A stretch of DNA of 64,000 bases, taken from NCBI GenBank assembly GCA_946965045.2, contig OX337235.1, forward strand, positions 3,605,928-3,669,927. The letters are read 5' to 3'. The DNA is from Epithemia pelagica (Eukaryota > Bacillariophyta > Bacillariophyceae > Surirellales > Surirellaceae). The position numbers were made by a program, and so were the translations under genes. Below the pieces are notes generated by a model that searched no databases, was not told the DNA's origin, and saw only the letters and a list, made by a program, of their open reading frames with translations. Positions 53,059 through 64,000 of the stretch are shown here, piece by piece (the first letter of the stretch is position 1; every line of letters starts with the position of its first letter).

Positions 53059-53550
53059 TCACAATTCCTTCTCCTCGGCTTGGGCCGCAAAATAGGCTCC
53101 GACACAGCCGAGTACTTCACTGGCATCGTTGGAAATGGCCACATGCCGAATGATTTTGCCCTCTTGATTGTACGTATCATGAACCAAGGCCGAGTACAAA
53201 CCACCACATCCCAACTTGGTTTCAAAGTATCCATGAAACTGTGCCATGGATTCTGTATCGTCATTGCTCACATAATCAAACTTCGGTACAAATTTGCCCA
53301 CGGACGTGACAAAGGGACCAAAGGCTTCATCATAGGCACCCTAGAGGCAGGGAGTATCGGGAGCAAAGCACAAGGTAAAGGTAGCATCGTCGGCAAAGCG
53401 ATCGCGAAGGGCTTGTGGATCGGTCGCGACATTGGCAAACGCTTGCGCCGTGGCATCTTCGTGAGGACGGCGACTCCATGCCGGTGTGGACGAAAAAACA
53501 AGGAAAGAGAAAAGGGCAAACAAGACAGAAGTTGTTGGAGTCATCATCAT
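53059..53550 (-). pseudogene. small secreted NTF2/SnoaL-like protein with in-frame TAG
   Basis: One frame of 164 codons from 53550 with a single TAG at 53343-53341. It opens with a signal peptide (MMMTPTTSVLFALFSFLVFS), then QALRDRFADDATFTLCFAPD, the stop, and GAYDEAFGPF...FHGYFETKLGCGG. The DDATF start and alternating strands recall the SnoaL/NTF2-like fold (inferred, weak). The stop may be inactivating, read through, or removed by an intron of only about 31 nt, which is too short. The paralogous block at 39240-39300 lacks the gene entirely. Confidence 0.55.
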
Positions 53551-54142
53551 GGTGGTCTGGTATTCGCGTCAATGTCGTTGGATTGGGTGTTGTTTCTACG
53601 GTGTGCTTGGATCTTTTTTTGATCCTTTTGATTTTTATGGATCGGTGATTGGGGCAACGCCATGGCTCAGCAAGCGCGAGTACGGTGTATCCCAAAAAGT
53701 GGCCTGCGCAATTTTCCGATTTCGTGCTCACGCCGTTTGCAGAGGGATGCAGGATTACTCAGTCGCTTTTGTTCGCATAGTTGGTGAATATTTGACTGTA
53801 CAATAAGAAGTAAGAGTAAAAAGTAGTAAGTACGACCACGGGAGTGCGCTTTGTATTCGCCGACGTGCGCGCACAATCTTTCTCGTGGGTATAGCAGCCT
53901 ATTACCCTAGCACAGAAATGACAACGGAAACTTTTTTTCCTCTTTCCTATGGATGGTACAATGGATAGCCATGGTGCAAACTGATGAGCGAGATCCCTAC
54001 CGTCACATTCATTGTTTTAAACCTGAAGTAATATGCCGTTCCCTGATACGCTTGGTATGTGTGTTCGAGTGCATGTGTGCTTGTGATGTGAACATAATTC
54101 GTTCTTGTGTATAAACTCTTTCTCATGTTTGAGATATTTCGA
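53551..54142. other. intergenic region, partly duplicated
   Basis: 53600-53810 matches 39270-39480. 53900-54142 is probably the 3' UTR of the large minus-strand gene. No gene is supported. Confidence 0.5.
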
Positions 54143-57100
54143 CTACGAGTTATTAGATGTAGCTCCTCGGTAACTTGCCTTGCCCTGCGAGGACGACGAC
54201 GACGGTCCAAATCGTAGCGATTGGGAGGATGTGGGCATGGGTCGTTGTTGTTTCTGAGCATGGCTGTTATTATTGCTGGCGGATTGGCTGGCTGGATGTG
54301 CCCCGCCACCCAGCAAGGGACGATTCTTGACAGGCGACTGCGACGTCGTATTGCGGCCGACCGAGCGAAACATGCGACGATGGGGAGATGGTGGGGCCGC
54401 GGCGGACGACGTCCCAGACGAATTGGTCGCAGTAGCAGCATCCTCTGGTCTTGTACTCTTCCCATTCGAGGATGACGATAATACTGCTGACGCCGATCGG
54501 TCGGACCCTTTTTCGTTCAAAAGTCCTGCAAAGGCACTTCCCTCTAACCGTTTCTTCAGTGGAGAAGATGTGGAGCTGTTTTGTTGATGAATTGCCGAAA
54601 GCGATGTGGCGCGATCAACCGTTGGTCGTAGCCGTTCATCAGGCATTGATACTGCAACTGGTACCTTGCTTTGTGATGACACAGAACTACGCATTGGTGC
54701 GTCGGCTTTTCTTGCATCGGCTTTTCCATACACAGGCGCGACAGGATCAGGTCCAGAAGGTTTTGCCGCAGTTGATGACGAGGACGAATGCGGTAAACCA
54801 GTAGAGGATGTACTGCCACGCTTGTTTTGGCCAGGTGGATCGCTCTTGTTCTTGTTGCTGGTGGCATCCGGATTTTGCTGCGAAGACGACGAAGTAGAGG
54901 TACCACTGGGTCGCTTAGGTTCTGATCCAGAGTTTCGAACAATTACTCGACGATTTCGCACGGGCGAAGTGGGGACTTTGGGCGGACCCTCTGGAGGTTC
55001 TTCAGCCGTAACAGGAGAACCAGGATCCTTGTCATTATTTTGTGGTTGTTGAGAGGAACCTTGCGTAGGGATGTGTTGAACACGCTGCTGGTTCACAAGG
55101 GAAGAAGGGTCCACAGATCGTCGACTTCTCTGCGGAGACGTTGTTCGCGCAATGGATGAACCCTCTCCCATCATTCCGCCGTTTCGAGTCAAAGATGATG
55201 AATCGGATGACGAGGAGGCCAAAGGAGGGGGTGGTGGAGGAGTTGGTCGGACGATTGTACGGACCAAGGGTTTTTCAATTACTGGTTCGCCTTTTCCTTC
55301 CGAGTTGCTAGGGGTCTTGCCGCTGCTTGATGACCGCTTGACGCTGCGCGTGCTGTCTTCGTTGGAGACTGAAGCGGGTGGCTTGGGATCGGGCTGTGCC
55401 TGGGAAGTCTTTGCAGCACTCATATCAATGGGTGGGGGTCGTCTCCGGCTCGGGGATGTTGGTCCTCCAGATGGTAACATCGACGATGGTTTCGTAGCAG
55501 CGGGGGGCTTGTAGATGTCACCCAGACGATTTCGTGGTGGAGAGGTATAGCTTCGTGGTATAGCCGCCGAAGACCTGTTGCTCGCATTGACAAATTTGGA
55601 TGCCATGGCAGCTGTATTGTTTGAGCGATACAAGGACGACTCAACGCCTTTTGTCTCCTTACTATCCTGGGTATGATCCAATTTTCCACCGGTCGCTAAA
55701 GTATCTGGTTTGGGCTGTTCCTCTTCTTCCTTGCTCTTGCCTTGCTCGTCGTTGTCATCTAATTCCCCTGCATACTCCAGGGCTATGGCACGTACGTCGC
55801 AGTACCATCCTCCACTCACAAAGACCAATTGCTCACCAGGGAGACATCGGATTTTTAACGCACTCTCTCCTTCCATGGTCACTTTGACAAAGGTTTGCCA
55901 ATCTTGCGTCGGAGTAAACGAGAGAGCAGGGATCATTTTGCGCAACTGATTGGCACTGTACTTGAAGTTGGAAGGAATCACAGAGTCATCATCACCGTCA
56001 TTGCTACTTCCATCACTGCTGCTACTATCGCTGTCACTGCTATGACTGCTATCATCGTCCCTCGTCTTTTTACCACTGCTACCATCGCCTGAGTTTCGTA
56101 AAACGCCTTTGGGGACAATACCGATATGACATGTGGCTCCTCCGTCATCTCCACGACTCAGTGGTACAATGACACGATACTTCCCCGGAACCAAGGCTTG
56201 TTTCAAATCCCACACAACAATGTTGTCGTCGGATCGAATTTCAATACACGATTGTGTCGTGGAGGACAAGGGTCCCAACAAATTGGCCATGGCCTTGTTG
56301 ACAGAATGGACCGTACATCCTGTCCCTGTGACTGCCACGGCACTTTCGGGGGACAAGGTAGTCTTGTTCTTCTTGAACAAGAAGGAGGGTGATGAGAGAG
56401 AAGAAGAAGAGGACGACGTTTCAGGCCTGGGGGCACAAAAGGAGGAAGACCGCAACGGCGATGAAGATGATTCGGGTTCCTTGCTGTCACTTGTCTTGTC
56501 GTTCTCCTTGTTGTTGTTGCTGCTGCTGCTGCCACTCGCAATGGGTGGTGGAGCAGAAAGGCTGCTCGCCGCCGTGTTCTTTTTGGCATCGGCATAAATC
56601 GATGCCATGGAATACGATCGCGTTGGTGAAGCTCCAATCTTGTTGCTTCCCGACGAATATCGAGTAGAAGGAGGACCTCGAGGCTTGTCCGTCGACGATG
56701 GCGTCAATGTCTCGTTGGTGGGGGGAGACGAGGATGCAGAGGCCGAGGATGGAGACATGGGGACACCCGGAGACGAAGAGCCTTTTGCTTGTTGTTGTTG
56801 CAGAAACTGCTGCCGCTGCTGTTGCAACTGTTGGCGCACCTGTTCATGCTGTTGATCTTGTCGGTATTGTTGAGACTGGGATTGCTGTTTGAGGTTCCCC
56901 AAGGAACTTTCCATTTGTTTCATGCGATTGATAAAGTTCATGACAAGTTCGTTGATTTGAGACTTTTGACGTGACACGGCCAATTCCAGATCCTTCACCT
57001 TGTCGTTCTGCTTGGATTGTGCAGCCTCCATGAGCAATTGTTGACGCACCAATTGGGATTGATCTTGCTGCATTTTGGCCTGTTTCTGAGCGACCACGAC

Positions 57101-59952
57101 CATAGCTGCCGCAGTCGGACCACTACTACTCGGACTGTGATGGGACGAAGAATCGTCCTCATCGTCGTGATCGGTATCATCGTCATCGTCGTCGTGATCG
57201 GTGTCTTCCAGTGCCTTGTTCTTGTTGGTGGCCGCGTTGGCCGCCGCCAATGCAGCACTATGATTGGAATCTTGCTGTCGTTGCAATTCGTCTTGTTGCA
57301 ATTGTTGTTCTTCAATTTGTTGTTTGAGTTCTTGTTGTTGCTGGTCTTGAACTTGCAATTGTTGTTGCAATTCTTGCAGCAAGGCATGTGTTTCGGGCGA
57401 TGGCGGTGCCGAAGCGGACGGCTTATTGGACACGGCCGCCTGTTGCTGCTGTTGCTGTTTCTGTACTTGACGCATTTGCTCCAATTCCTTGGCTTGCTGT
57501 TGGACTTGTTGTTGCACTTGACTTTGCCATTGCTGGAATTGTTGGGCCTGCTGTTGGACTTGCTGTTGCAATTCTTGCTGTTTGCCTTGTTGTTGTTGCA
57601 ACAAGATGGTTTGTGATTCGACTGTTTTGGTTTGTTGTTGCAAGTGGACATGAAGTTCATGCATATCTTGTTCTTGTTCCTGGACTTGTTCGAGCAATTG
57701 ATCAACCTGTTCTTGTTGTTGCTGAATGATCACGGATTGCAAATGTTCCAATTGTTGTCGAAATTGTGTTTCATGTCGTTGTCCCTGTTTTTGCAAGGTG
57801 GACAAGGTCAAGCCCTGCGATTCCACCGTCCCTCCCATGAGTTCGACTCGTTCTTCCAACACTTCATGAGCGGCAATCCGAGCCGAATCGTGCATGGACA
57901 TGACACCCATGCCGCCACCACCGTCATTGGTGTCGCTGATGCCTCCTTGTTTCTCCTCATGATCTTGCAAATGCGACTGGAATTGAGTGTGCAAAAAGTT
58001 GAGTTTGTCGTCGTGTTTGGACATTTGTTCTTGGACTTGCTGAATTCGTTCCATGAGAAGGACATTGTTGTTGTTATGGGTATTGTTGCTGTTGTTGGCT
58101 TTGTGGTTGGACGACAAGAGTGGCTGAAGGGGTTGAATGCTGCCACTGCTCGTGGTGGGCCCAATCATGCCGCGCGGTCCATGATGACTGGTCCCACCGC
58201 CACCGCCACCCGTCGTGGTTGTGAGCAAGGTGTCATCGTCAATGTCATCGTCTTCGTCGTACTCACTGTCCCCGTCATTGGTCGTTGTTGTACTCCGGTG
58301 CGGTCCACCACCATTCGTATTCGTACAAGTCGTACCCGGAATGCGAATGACGGGATCCAAACTACTGCCTCGTCGCGAAACGGTATGTTGCGGTGCTAGC
58401 AAACTGGACAATTGCAAACTGGTGCCACTGTTTTGCAAATTGGAATTGCTCGTATTGCCCCGCGACAAGGAATACAGCGACGACGACGATGTTTGACGAT
58501 GCTTGGCCAACGTCTTGTTGTTGTGGTTGTGCTGGGCCGACCCTGGTTGCTGCGAATGATGGGACTGCGACTGTCGTGTGTGTTGTTGTTGTTGATGGTG
58601 TTGCTGCAACAAGTGTTGCAATTGTGCTTCGTTTTCCACGGCTTGTAGGGACACTTCATTGTGGCCCGTTTTTTGGACGGCCAGTAACACATCTTGCAAA
58701 TCGGAATCATTGGCAATCCAAAAGGGCACGGTTGCGGCTTCTGTGGTGGTGTTTGGGGTCGCCTGAGGACTGTTGCGCCAATAGACAAATTGAAAGGAGG
58801 AAGCATCATTGGTGGTGGTGTCCACGGTTCGAAACGAGTGCGTACTCCAGTCTCCACTAGCAGGTTTGGTGGTGCTGCCCTGCTGCTGGAGGACGACTTG
58901 ACTGGCCACGTGTTGCAGCTTGTGCAATTGCGCTTGTCCCGTTTCCCGTGACACGATGCGTTCCACTTGAATCAGTCGGACCATGGTGGTCGTCGTAGAC
59001 GCAGGAGTCGCAGCATGGTCCTCCTCAGTGCTGTGGGAGGAGGATGGTGGAGCCGCTACGGCGGCGGTAAAGGCAATGCGCAAAAAGGTGGGATGGCTAC
59101 TGGTCACATGGACGGTAATATCCAAGGCAGCCCCGCCTTGAAACAAGAGGGCATCGGCCAAATCATCGGGGCCGACAATCAAACTGGTTTCGTGTTCGGA
59201 AATGGGATAGGACAAGCGCAGGCCGTGTCGCGACACACCAAAGGTTTCACTGGCCAAGGTGACGAGCTTGTCAAAGGAATACAAGGCGGCAGTAGATTTG
59301 GTTCCTCCTCCATTCGCCGACGAGGAGGCGTCCTCGCGCAAGCGATCGACCCGAATCCGACGACATTGCGACTTGTCTATAGAGTGTCAAGACCGAGCAA
59401 CCAGTGAAATAGATTGTTTCAGAACGAATGTTCCATACGTACAAACGGCAAGATATGGATTGGAAATGAAAAAAAAATAACAAGAAAAAGAAAAGACAAC
59501 ACAACAAGAACAAGAAACGTCCAGGAAGAAAAGCAACAAGAGAAACCGTGTGAGCATGAGACACCAAGAAATGGATCCCCTTGGCCGAGAGGAATGAAAG
59601 TGCCGTTTCGTCCTCTCGACCTTTTTTATCTGCATGTTGGGTACCTACCATCTTGTCCGGCCAAGAACAATTTGACCACGGACGGCAATCGAACGACCGT
59701 TTGCGGAGGGGGCGACATGGGTACGGGCGCCGGTCCAGCACCACCACCACTTGTCGTTGTCGTAGTAGAAGTGGGAAGTTTGAGGGGACCATTGCTACTG
59801 GCATTCCAGTGATCCAACGTGGTGGGCCGATGCGTGGGAGTTTTGGGATGCGGTTGTTGATTGGGACTCGAGGGTCGGGGTGTGTGATGATGATTGTGCA
59901 CATGAGGATTCATCATGGTTGTAATGATACTGATGAAATGACACTGTGCCAA
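54143..59952 (-). CDS. large PB1-domain protein with Gln-rich coiled coil
   Basis: Exon 1 is 59952-59649 and exon 2 is 59376-54143; the intron starts GTAGGT and ends CTATAG (272 bp). It encodes about 1,845 aa, or 1,833 from the MMNPHV start at 59916. The splice joins VVKLFLAGQD to DKSQCRRIRVDRL and completes a PB1-like domain (about 90-185: basic RRIRVDRL, YSFDKLVTLASETFG, acidic ISEHETSLIVGPDDLADAL), a module for head-to-tail protein pairing. Residues of about 250-560 are low-complexity, about 560-1000 form a Gln-rich coiled coil interrupted by a DDDDDDTDHDDED run, and the rest is Ser/Pro-rich. Two blocks look folded: CTVHSVNKAMANLLGP... and DWQTFVKVTMEGESALKIRC. It may be a scaffold or assembly protein. 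Function is not known. Confidence 0.75.
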
Positions 59953-60184
59953 GGAGTCAATCTGATTTATTCCTTCACCACGGTTGTGGTTTTTGCTTCC
60001 AATCTAGGAACTCGTGACACGCCTTGTTTCTCGCACTCTCCTTCTCACACACTTGCCCGTTGTTACTGGTTTCTTCTTCCTTTGCAAAGTGGATCTAAAC
60101 ACCCAACACCACCAACCAACAATCGAAGCAATCACCACACTAGTCAGATATGAATCTCTCGGTGCAATGGCTCCGCTCTCTCGG
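59953..60184. other. divergent intergenic region
   Basis: Lies between the large PB1 gene (minus) and kelch gene 7 (plus). It should hold the PB1 promoter. No coding region is supported. Confidence 0.4.
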
Positions 60185-60465
60185 CCAAAAGAAAAAGCGT
60201 CATTCTTCCAATACTCCCAAAGGGTCTTTTGTGCGCGCCTGTCGGCAACTTCAAATCGACATGCCCAACCAATTGTTGGGGGGCGTTGGGGTTTTACGAA
60301 CAAAAAACTCTCGAAAGAAGGGTTCCCCCCCAAACTCCCCCATTTGGGACAACCGTCGGATTCAATCGCAGCGTGTATCAGTCATCATCTGTCATTCTCT
60401 CTCTCTCGATCTAGCAAACAGACAACACCGTCATAAAAGAATGCTTACCAAAGTGAATAGACACC
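60185..60465 (+). promoter_or_regulatory. conserved kelch 5' flank (gene 7)
   Basis: Contains CCCAAAGGGTCTTTTGTGCG, CCTGTCGGCAACTTCAA, CCCAACCAATTG, a G-rich stretch, TTTGGGACAACCGTCGGATT and CATAAAAGAATG (60432-60443), which lies about 23-34 nt before the ATG. Same order as before genes 4, 5 and 8. Confidence 0.7.
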
Positions 60466-61674
60466 ATGAGCATGGTACTACAAGAACAAGCACGACAATC
60501 GGGGCTTTTCGTATCGGACGAGACAGCCGAATGGAATGAAGCCGACTGGCCTCGTCTTGAGTGTGATGGATGGCAACAATATCATGCTACGGTCGATCTG
60601 AATCATCCCGATATGGACGACACTGACAACACCAGGGGACAAACCGTCGTCCTGTTGGGCGGACATCAAAACCCAGGTACAACCAATTCCGTTCTTGTAT
60701 TGAACTTGGCAGAGTCCAACAAGCAGTGGCGAAGAGGTCCACCCATGAACCAGAAACGTCAGAACCATGCCGCCGTTGTTTGCAATGGTGGAGTTTATGT
60801 AATGGGAGGACACTATGGAGCAGATTTGGATTGTATGGAACGAATTGACATCAATGATCTGCTGCAATCATCTTCGACACCGAGCAGCACACATGAGAGC
60901 CATTGGACGACATTAAACTGTCGATTGTTAACGAGGCGATGTGGATGCAGTGCTGTTGCGGTTCAAAATCGATATATTGTTGCAATGGGTGGATGGAACA
61001 GGTTGGAAGCCTTATCGTCGGTGGATATTATTGATACCAACCATCACACTGTAGTTGCAGGACCACCCATGACTGTTCCCCGATCATATTGTGGCAGTGC
61101 GGTCATTGGCCACCGTATCTTTGTCGCTGGAGGCTGCACAACCAATACTTCGGTCGAATATTTGGACTTTACAACGGCTAGTGAGAATGAGGAGAGTAAC
61201 GACGACAGTTTGTCTACAGTCATTTCATTCTCGTCCGCTTGGAAGACAACTCATTCTGATTTGGTGCTTTCCCATCCACGACATTCTTGTACAATGGTAG
61301 CCGTTGGATATTGCCTCGTGGTGGCGAGAGGAGAAAGTCCAACCGTACAAGTCTTGAATACGCACCGCTACCGTATGTGGAATCTCCCACCATTCGGAAC
61401 TTACCGCCATTGCTCCAGTATGGTGACGTTTGCCAATCAAGTTGCCGTGATTGGTGAAAATCCGGATCCTACCTGTGCGACATTACCTCTAATGGACAAG
61501 AATACATGGTGCTTTTGTCGACTTTGTGAACAGCAATGCAACGAACGGTATCATTCTCTGGAAGGATCAGGTGCCCAAGATGTTCATGTAACGGGTAGTA
61601 TGCGAAATGCCAATGTACGGCCCTGCTTGACCTCGACATTGCCTCGTAAACGAGCATGCCCAAATACTCCCTAG
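60466..61674 (+). CDS. kelch-repeat protein 7
   Basis: 402 aa, starting MSMVLQEQARQSG. Blades: VVLLGGHQ, YVMGGHYG, IVAMGGWN, FVAGGCTT, LVVARGES and VAVIGENP. In the fifth and sixth the GG pair is altered (ARG, IGE), so the propeller may be imperfect. It is the longest family member, with a basic C-terminal tail (RPCLTSTLPRKRACPNTP). It is the most diverged intact copy here, and its 3' flank matches that of genes 1 and 6 in reverse orientation. Confidence 0.87.
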   Translation: MSMVLQEQARQSGLFVSDETAEWNEADWPRLECDGWQQYHATVDLNHPDMDDTDNTRGQTVVLLGGHQNPGTTNSVLVLNLAESNKQWRRGPPMNQKRQNHAAVVCNGGVYVMGGHYGADLDCMERIDINDLLQSSSTPSSTHESHWTTLNCRLLTRRCGCSAVAVQNRYIVAMGGWNRLEALSSVDIIDTNHHTVVAGPPMTVPRSYCGSAVIGHRIFVAGGCTTNTSVEYLDFTTASENEESNDDSLSTVISFSSAWKTTHSDLVLSHPRHSCTMVAVGYCLVVARGESPTVQVLNTHRYRMWNLPPFGTYRHCSSMVTFANQVAVIGENPDPTCATLPLMDKNTWCFCRLCEQQCNERYHSLEGSGAQDVHVTGSMRNANVRPCLTSTLPRKRACPNTP

Positions 61675-62704
61675 AGGACATGCTGATCAAAGGAAGAATG
61701 AAACTGAGACATGTTGTTCTTTATCGAGTGACTTGTTTCCTACATTCAGTTGCAATCCTATAGTATAGATAATGGTACCTGAAAAGTAGAATCAAAATGT
61801 TGCAAGATATGATCTGTGCTCTTTGTTGTCCGAGGATCGTTGAGGATTGCGAATTCTCCTGCTATAAAGACAACATACAATTCTCTGACGAACCATCCTA
61901 CAAAACATATTGAATGATCGCAAAAGAATAAGAAACGAATAGCAATACTTGTTATATGGAATCGCCGATCTATATCGTTGATTTTCCTTTGCTTGTTTTA
62001 CGTTGTCTCGCAATGGGATGCGGTTCTGGCACCAAGGGCTTTCTTGAATCCGATACATGCGTTCATGGGCTGTTGGGTGTGCCTTGAAGGCACATGCTAT
62101 GATCCTGCTTCCTCAGTCCGCACATGTTACTGGACGACGAGACCAAGCGGATAAGAAAGAGTAATGGTTAGTGAGCATATCTTGTGCAATGCTAGTATCA
62201 TTGGAATTGTCAAGGGCGTGTTGTTTCTCGTGCTGATTGCGTCGGATGCCCCTGCTATTACGGTATAGTTGCTGGAAATGAACCTTTAATGAGGGCAATG
62301 TCACGACAAGTATGGGTCGTTATGGAACACTGTTTCTTTTACCCTCCTCCGGATGGGACAAACCTGTACATTCCTCCGTCGTTGAGGGTGATAAGGACTC
62401 GACGAGCAGGACCGAAGAATGGTTTGAAGTGGTAGGACTTGGATTCGGTGCGGTAAGGTCACAGGCCTTGGTCCAAGGATCGGTCGCAGTGTCCAGTGGC
62501 GATACTACTAATAGGAACCGACGGTGGTGTATTCCGAGCAGGAGAGGTTTCCAATCATGGAGAAGGAACAAGTTTCTTTTAGTGATGTCTTCTTCTTGCC
62601 AATTGACAAACAATCAAAGCAATCACATCACCCGAATCGCACACACAAGACGTAAATATATACCAATCTCTCTTGCAATGATGGCAGAGACATCATCCTT
62701 CCAG
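61675..62704. other. intergenic region behind kelch gene 7
   Basis: 61840-61915 is the reverse complement of 50850-50960 (kelch 3' flank). Open frames at 62312-62983 run into the next promoter block and are not believed. Nothing else is recognised. Confidence 0.5.
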
Positions 62705-62991
62705 TACACGAGTATTCCCAAAGGGTCTTTTGTGCGCGCCCGTCGGGAACTTCAGAGTCGCAGATCGTCTCACGTCTTCTCCCCAACCAATTTTTTTTCC
62801 TGGGGGGGGGGGGGGGGGGCTTTGGGTTTTTACAAACGAACAAACGGAGACCCGAGAACGAGGACGAGACTGACAACAGTCGGATTCAATCACACTGCGT
62901 ATCTGTCACTTCTCTCTCGATCTCGAAAAACAGCAAACGCAGACAACACCGCCATAAAAGAATGTTCGTACCAAAATGAATAATAGACACC
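62705..62991 (+). promoter_or_regulatory. conserved kelch 5' flank (gene 8) with 18-G tract
   Basis: CCCAAAGGGTCTTTTGTGCG, CCCGTCGGGAACTTCAGAG, CCCCAACCAATTTTTTTTCC, then 18 consecutive G (62802-62819), GGAGACCCGAGAACG, ACAACAGTCGGATTCAATCA and CATAAAAGAATG (62953-62964). The G-run is six to nine bases in genes 4 and 5. Confidence 0.7.
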
Positions 62992-64000
62992 ATGAGCATA
63001 ACATCACTGCAAGAACAAGCATGGCAGTCGGGCCTTGTTCTCTTGGACGAGACTGGAGAATGGAATGAAACCGACTGGCCTCCTCTTGAGGGTGATGGAT
63101 GGCGTTCGTATCATGCATCGGTCGTACTGAATCATGCTGATCAGGACAACACCAGGGGACAAACCGTCGTTCTGTTGGGTGGATATCACCAAGACGGACG
63201 TGTCACCAATTCCGTTCTTGTATTGAACTTTACAGAATCCAACAAGAAATGGCGAGAAGGGACACCCATGAATAAGACACGTGTAGGACATGCCGCTGTT
63301 GTGTGCAACGGAGACGTCTACGTGATGGGAGGATACAATGGGTTTTATTTGGATTGTATCGAACGAATTGACGTCAACGATCTGCTGCAATCATCTTCGA
63401 CAGAGAGCAGCACACATGAGAGCAATTGGACGACATTGAATTGTCGCTTATCCACGGCACGAAGCGCATGTTCTGCTGTTGCGGTTCACAATCGATATAT
63501 TGTGGTAATGGGTGGATGGAACTGGCGGCAACACTGCTTATCGTCTGTTGATATTGTTGACACCCGCAATCACACTGTCATTGCAGGACCATCCCTTAAT
63601 CATCCTCGACAAGTTTTTGCCAGTGCCGTCATTGGTCACCGTATCTTTGTCGTTGGAGGCTGCAGAACAAATACTTCGGTGGAGTATTTGGAATTTACAA
63701 AGCCTTGCGACAATGAGGAGAGAAACGACGACACTTTGTCCACAGTCATTTCCTTCTCGTCCGCTTGGAGGATTCATTCTGATTTGGTGCTTTCTGAGCC
63801 ACGAACTGTTTGTGCAGCTGTCGCTGTGGGATCCTGTCTGGTTGTGGTGGGAGCATTCGGTCGAACCGAGCTAGTCTTGGATACACACCGCAACCGCGTG
63901 TGGAATCTCCCTAAGTTCCGAGATCGCCGCAGACCCGACAACATGGTGGCTCTTGCAGATCAAATTGTTGGGATTGTTGGAGGGAAGATTACTGACTCTG
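62992..64000 (+). CDS. kelch-repeat protein 8 (partial, runs off window)
   Basis: Starts MSITSLQEQAWQSG and stays open to the last base (336 codons shown). Blades: VVLLGGYH, YVMGGYNG, IVVMGGWN, FVVGGCRT, LVVVGAFG and the start of the last (VGIVGGKI). It has the complete 5' flank. The first five blades are well preserved and it is probably functional. About 35-50 residues are missing at the C-terminus. Confidence 0.87.
   Translation, partial: MSITSLQEQAWQSGLVLLDETGEWNETDWPPLEGDGWRSYHASVVLNHADQDNTRGQTVVLLGGYHQDGRVTNSVLVLNFTESNKKWREGTPMNKTRVGHAAVVCNGDVYVMGGYNGFYLDCIERIDVNDLLQSSSTESSTHESNWTTLNCRLSTARSACSAVAVHNRYIVVMGGWNWRQHCLSSVDIVDTRNHTVIAGPSLNHPRQVFASAVIGHRIFVVGGCRTNTSVEYLEFTKPCDNEERNDDTLSTVISFSSAWRIHSDLVLSEPRTVCAAVAVGSCLVVVGAFGRTELVLDTHRNRVWNLPKFRDRRRPDNMVALADQIVGIVGGKITDS

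Noticed and set aside
53059-53550. Alternative genetic code with TAG as a sense codon
   Set aside because: Other intact genes in the window end in TAG (for example kelch gene 7), so TAG is a stop here.
57017-57616. 199-codon Leu-rich frame and other plus-strand frames over 54.2-59.4 kb
   Set aside because: Antisense of CAA/CAG glutamine codons in the PB1-domain gene.
62312-62983. 223-codon plus-strand frame before kelch gene 8
   Set aside because: It overlaps the conserved kelch 5' block and the 18-G tract; the sequence conservation there is non-coding.

Overview
The window looks like nuclear DNA of a diatom or a closely related stramenopile. The evidence is short GT-AG introns, Ser/Gln/Thr-rich proteins, SLC34-type Na/Pi cotransporters in several copies, a Copia element whose gag, protease and integrase-RT reading frames are split up, and a DIRS-type tyrosine-recombinase retrotransposon. 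One protein carries a motif (VSF..VxVxxHAVTLGxHP / GLALTLDW) that I associate with diatom proteomes. There are no operons and no bacterial signals. The species assignment is inference.

Layout. (1) 1-8.8 kb: two copies of a Crinkler/RHS-like NTPase-nuclease gene inside a directly repeated 2,781-bp block (350-3130 = 5741-8521, constant offset 5391). The first copy is truncated at its C-terminus. An unrelated two-exon gene lies between them on the minus strand. (2) 9.5-27.6 kb: three SLC34-type Na/Pi cotransporter genes (two minus, one plus). A DIRS-like element (core 16.16-23.64 kb, with 134-bp inverted terminal repeats and a large palindrome on its left side) sits between the head-to-head pair. 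(3) 28-53 kb: a mosaic of segmental duplications built from a kelch-repeat gene family, a 3' Na/Pi cotransporter fragment, relics of at least two other genes, and a 6.3-kb Copia element (225-bp LTRs, 6-bp TSD) whose unoccupied paralogous site is also in the window. (4) 54-60 kb: one large spliced gene for a PB1-domain protein with a Gln-rich coiled coil. (5) 60.4-64 kb: two more kelch genes on the plus strand, the last running off the end.

The most distinctive system is the kelch family: eight members, six apparently intact over their visible length plus one frameshifted copy and one cut by the window edge. At least four carry the same 5' flank of about 280-380 bp (a CCCAAAGGGTCTT box, a variable G-tract, and a CATAAA-type box about 30-40 nt before the ATG). 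One member (34021-35160) has lost that flank and lies 125 bp behind its neighbour. Gene models that need splicing were built here from donor/acceptor sites and phase. Notable cases are an exon consisting only of the ATG in two Na/Pi cotransporter paralogues, the joining of the CRN-like N-terminal and NTPase reading frames, and the joining of the PB1 domain across an intron.

Nothing could be searched or aligned by machine. Family names rest on motifs read by eye, and the borders of duplications are approximate except where exact offsets are given.
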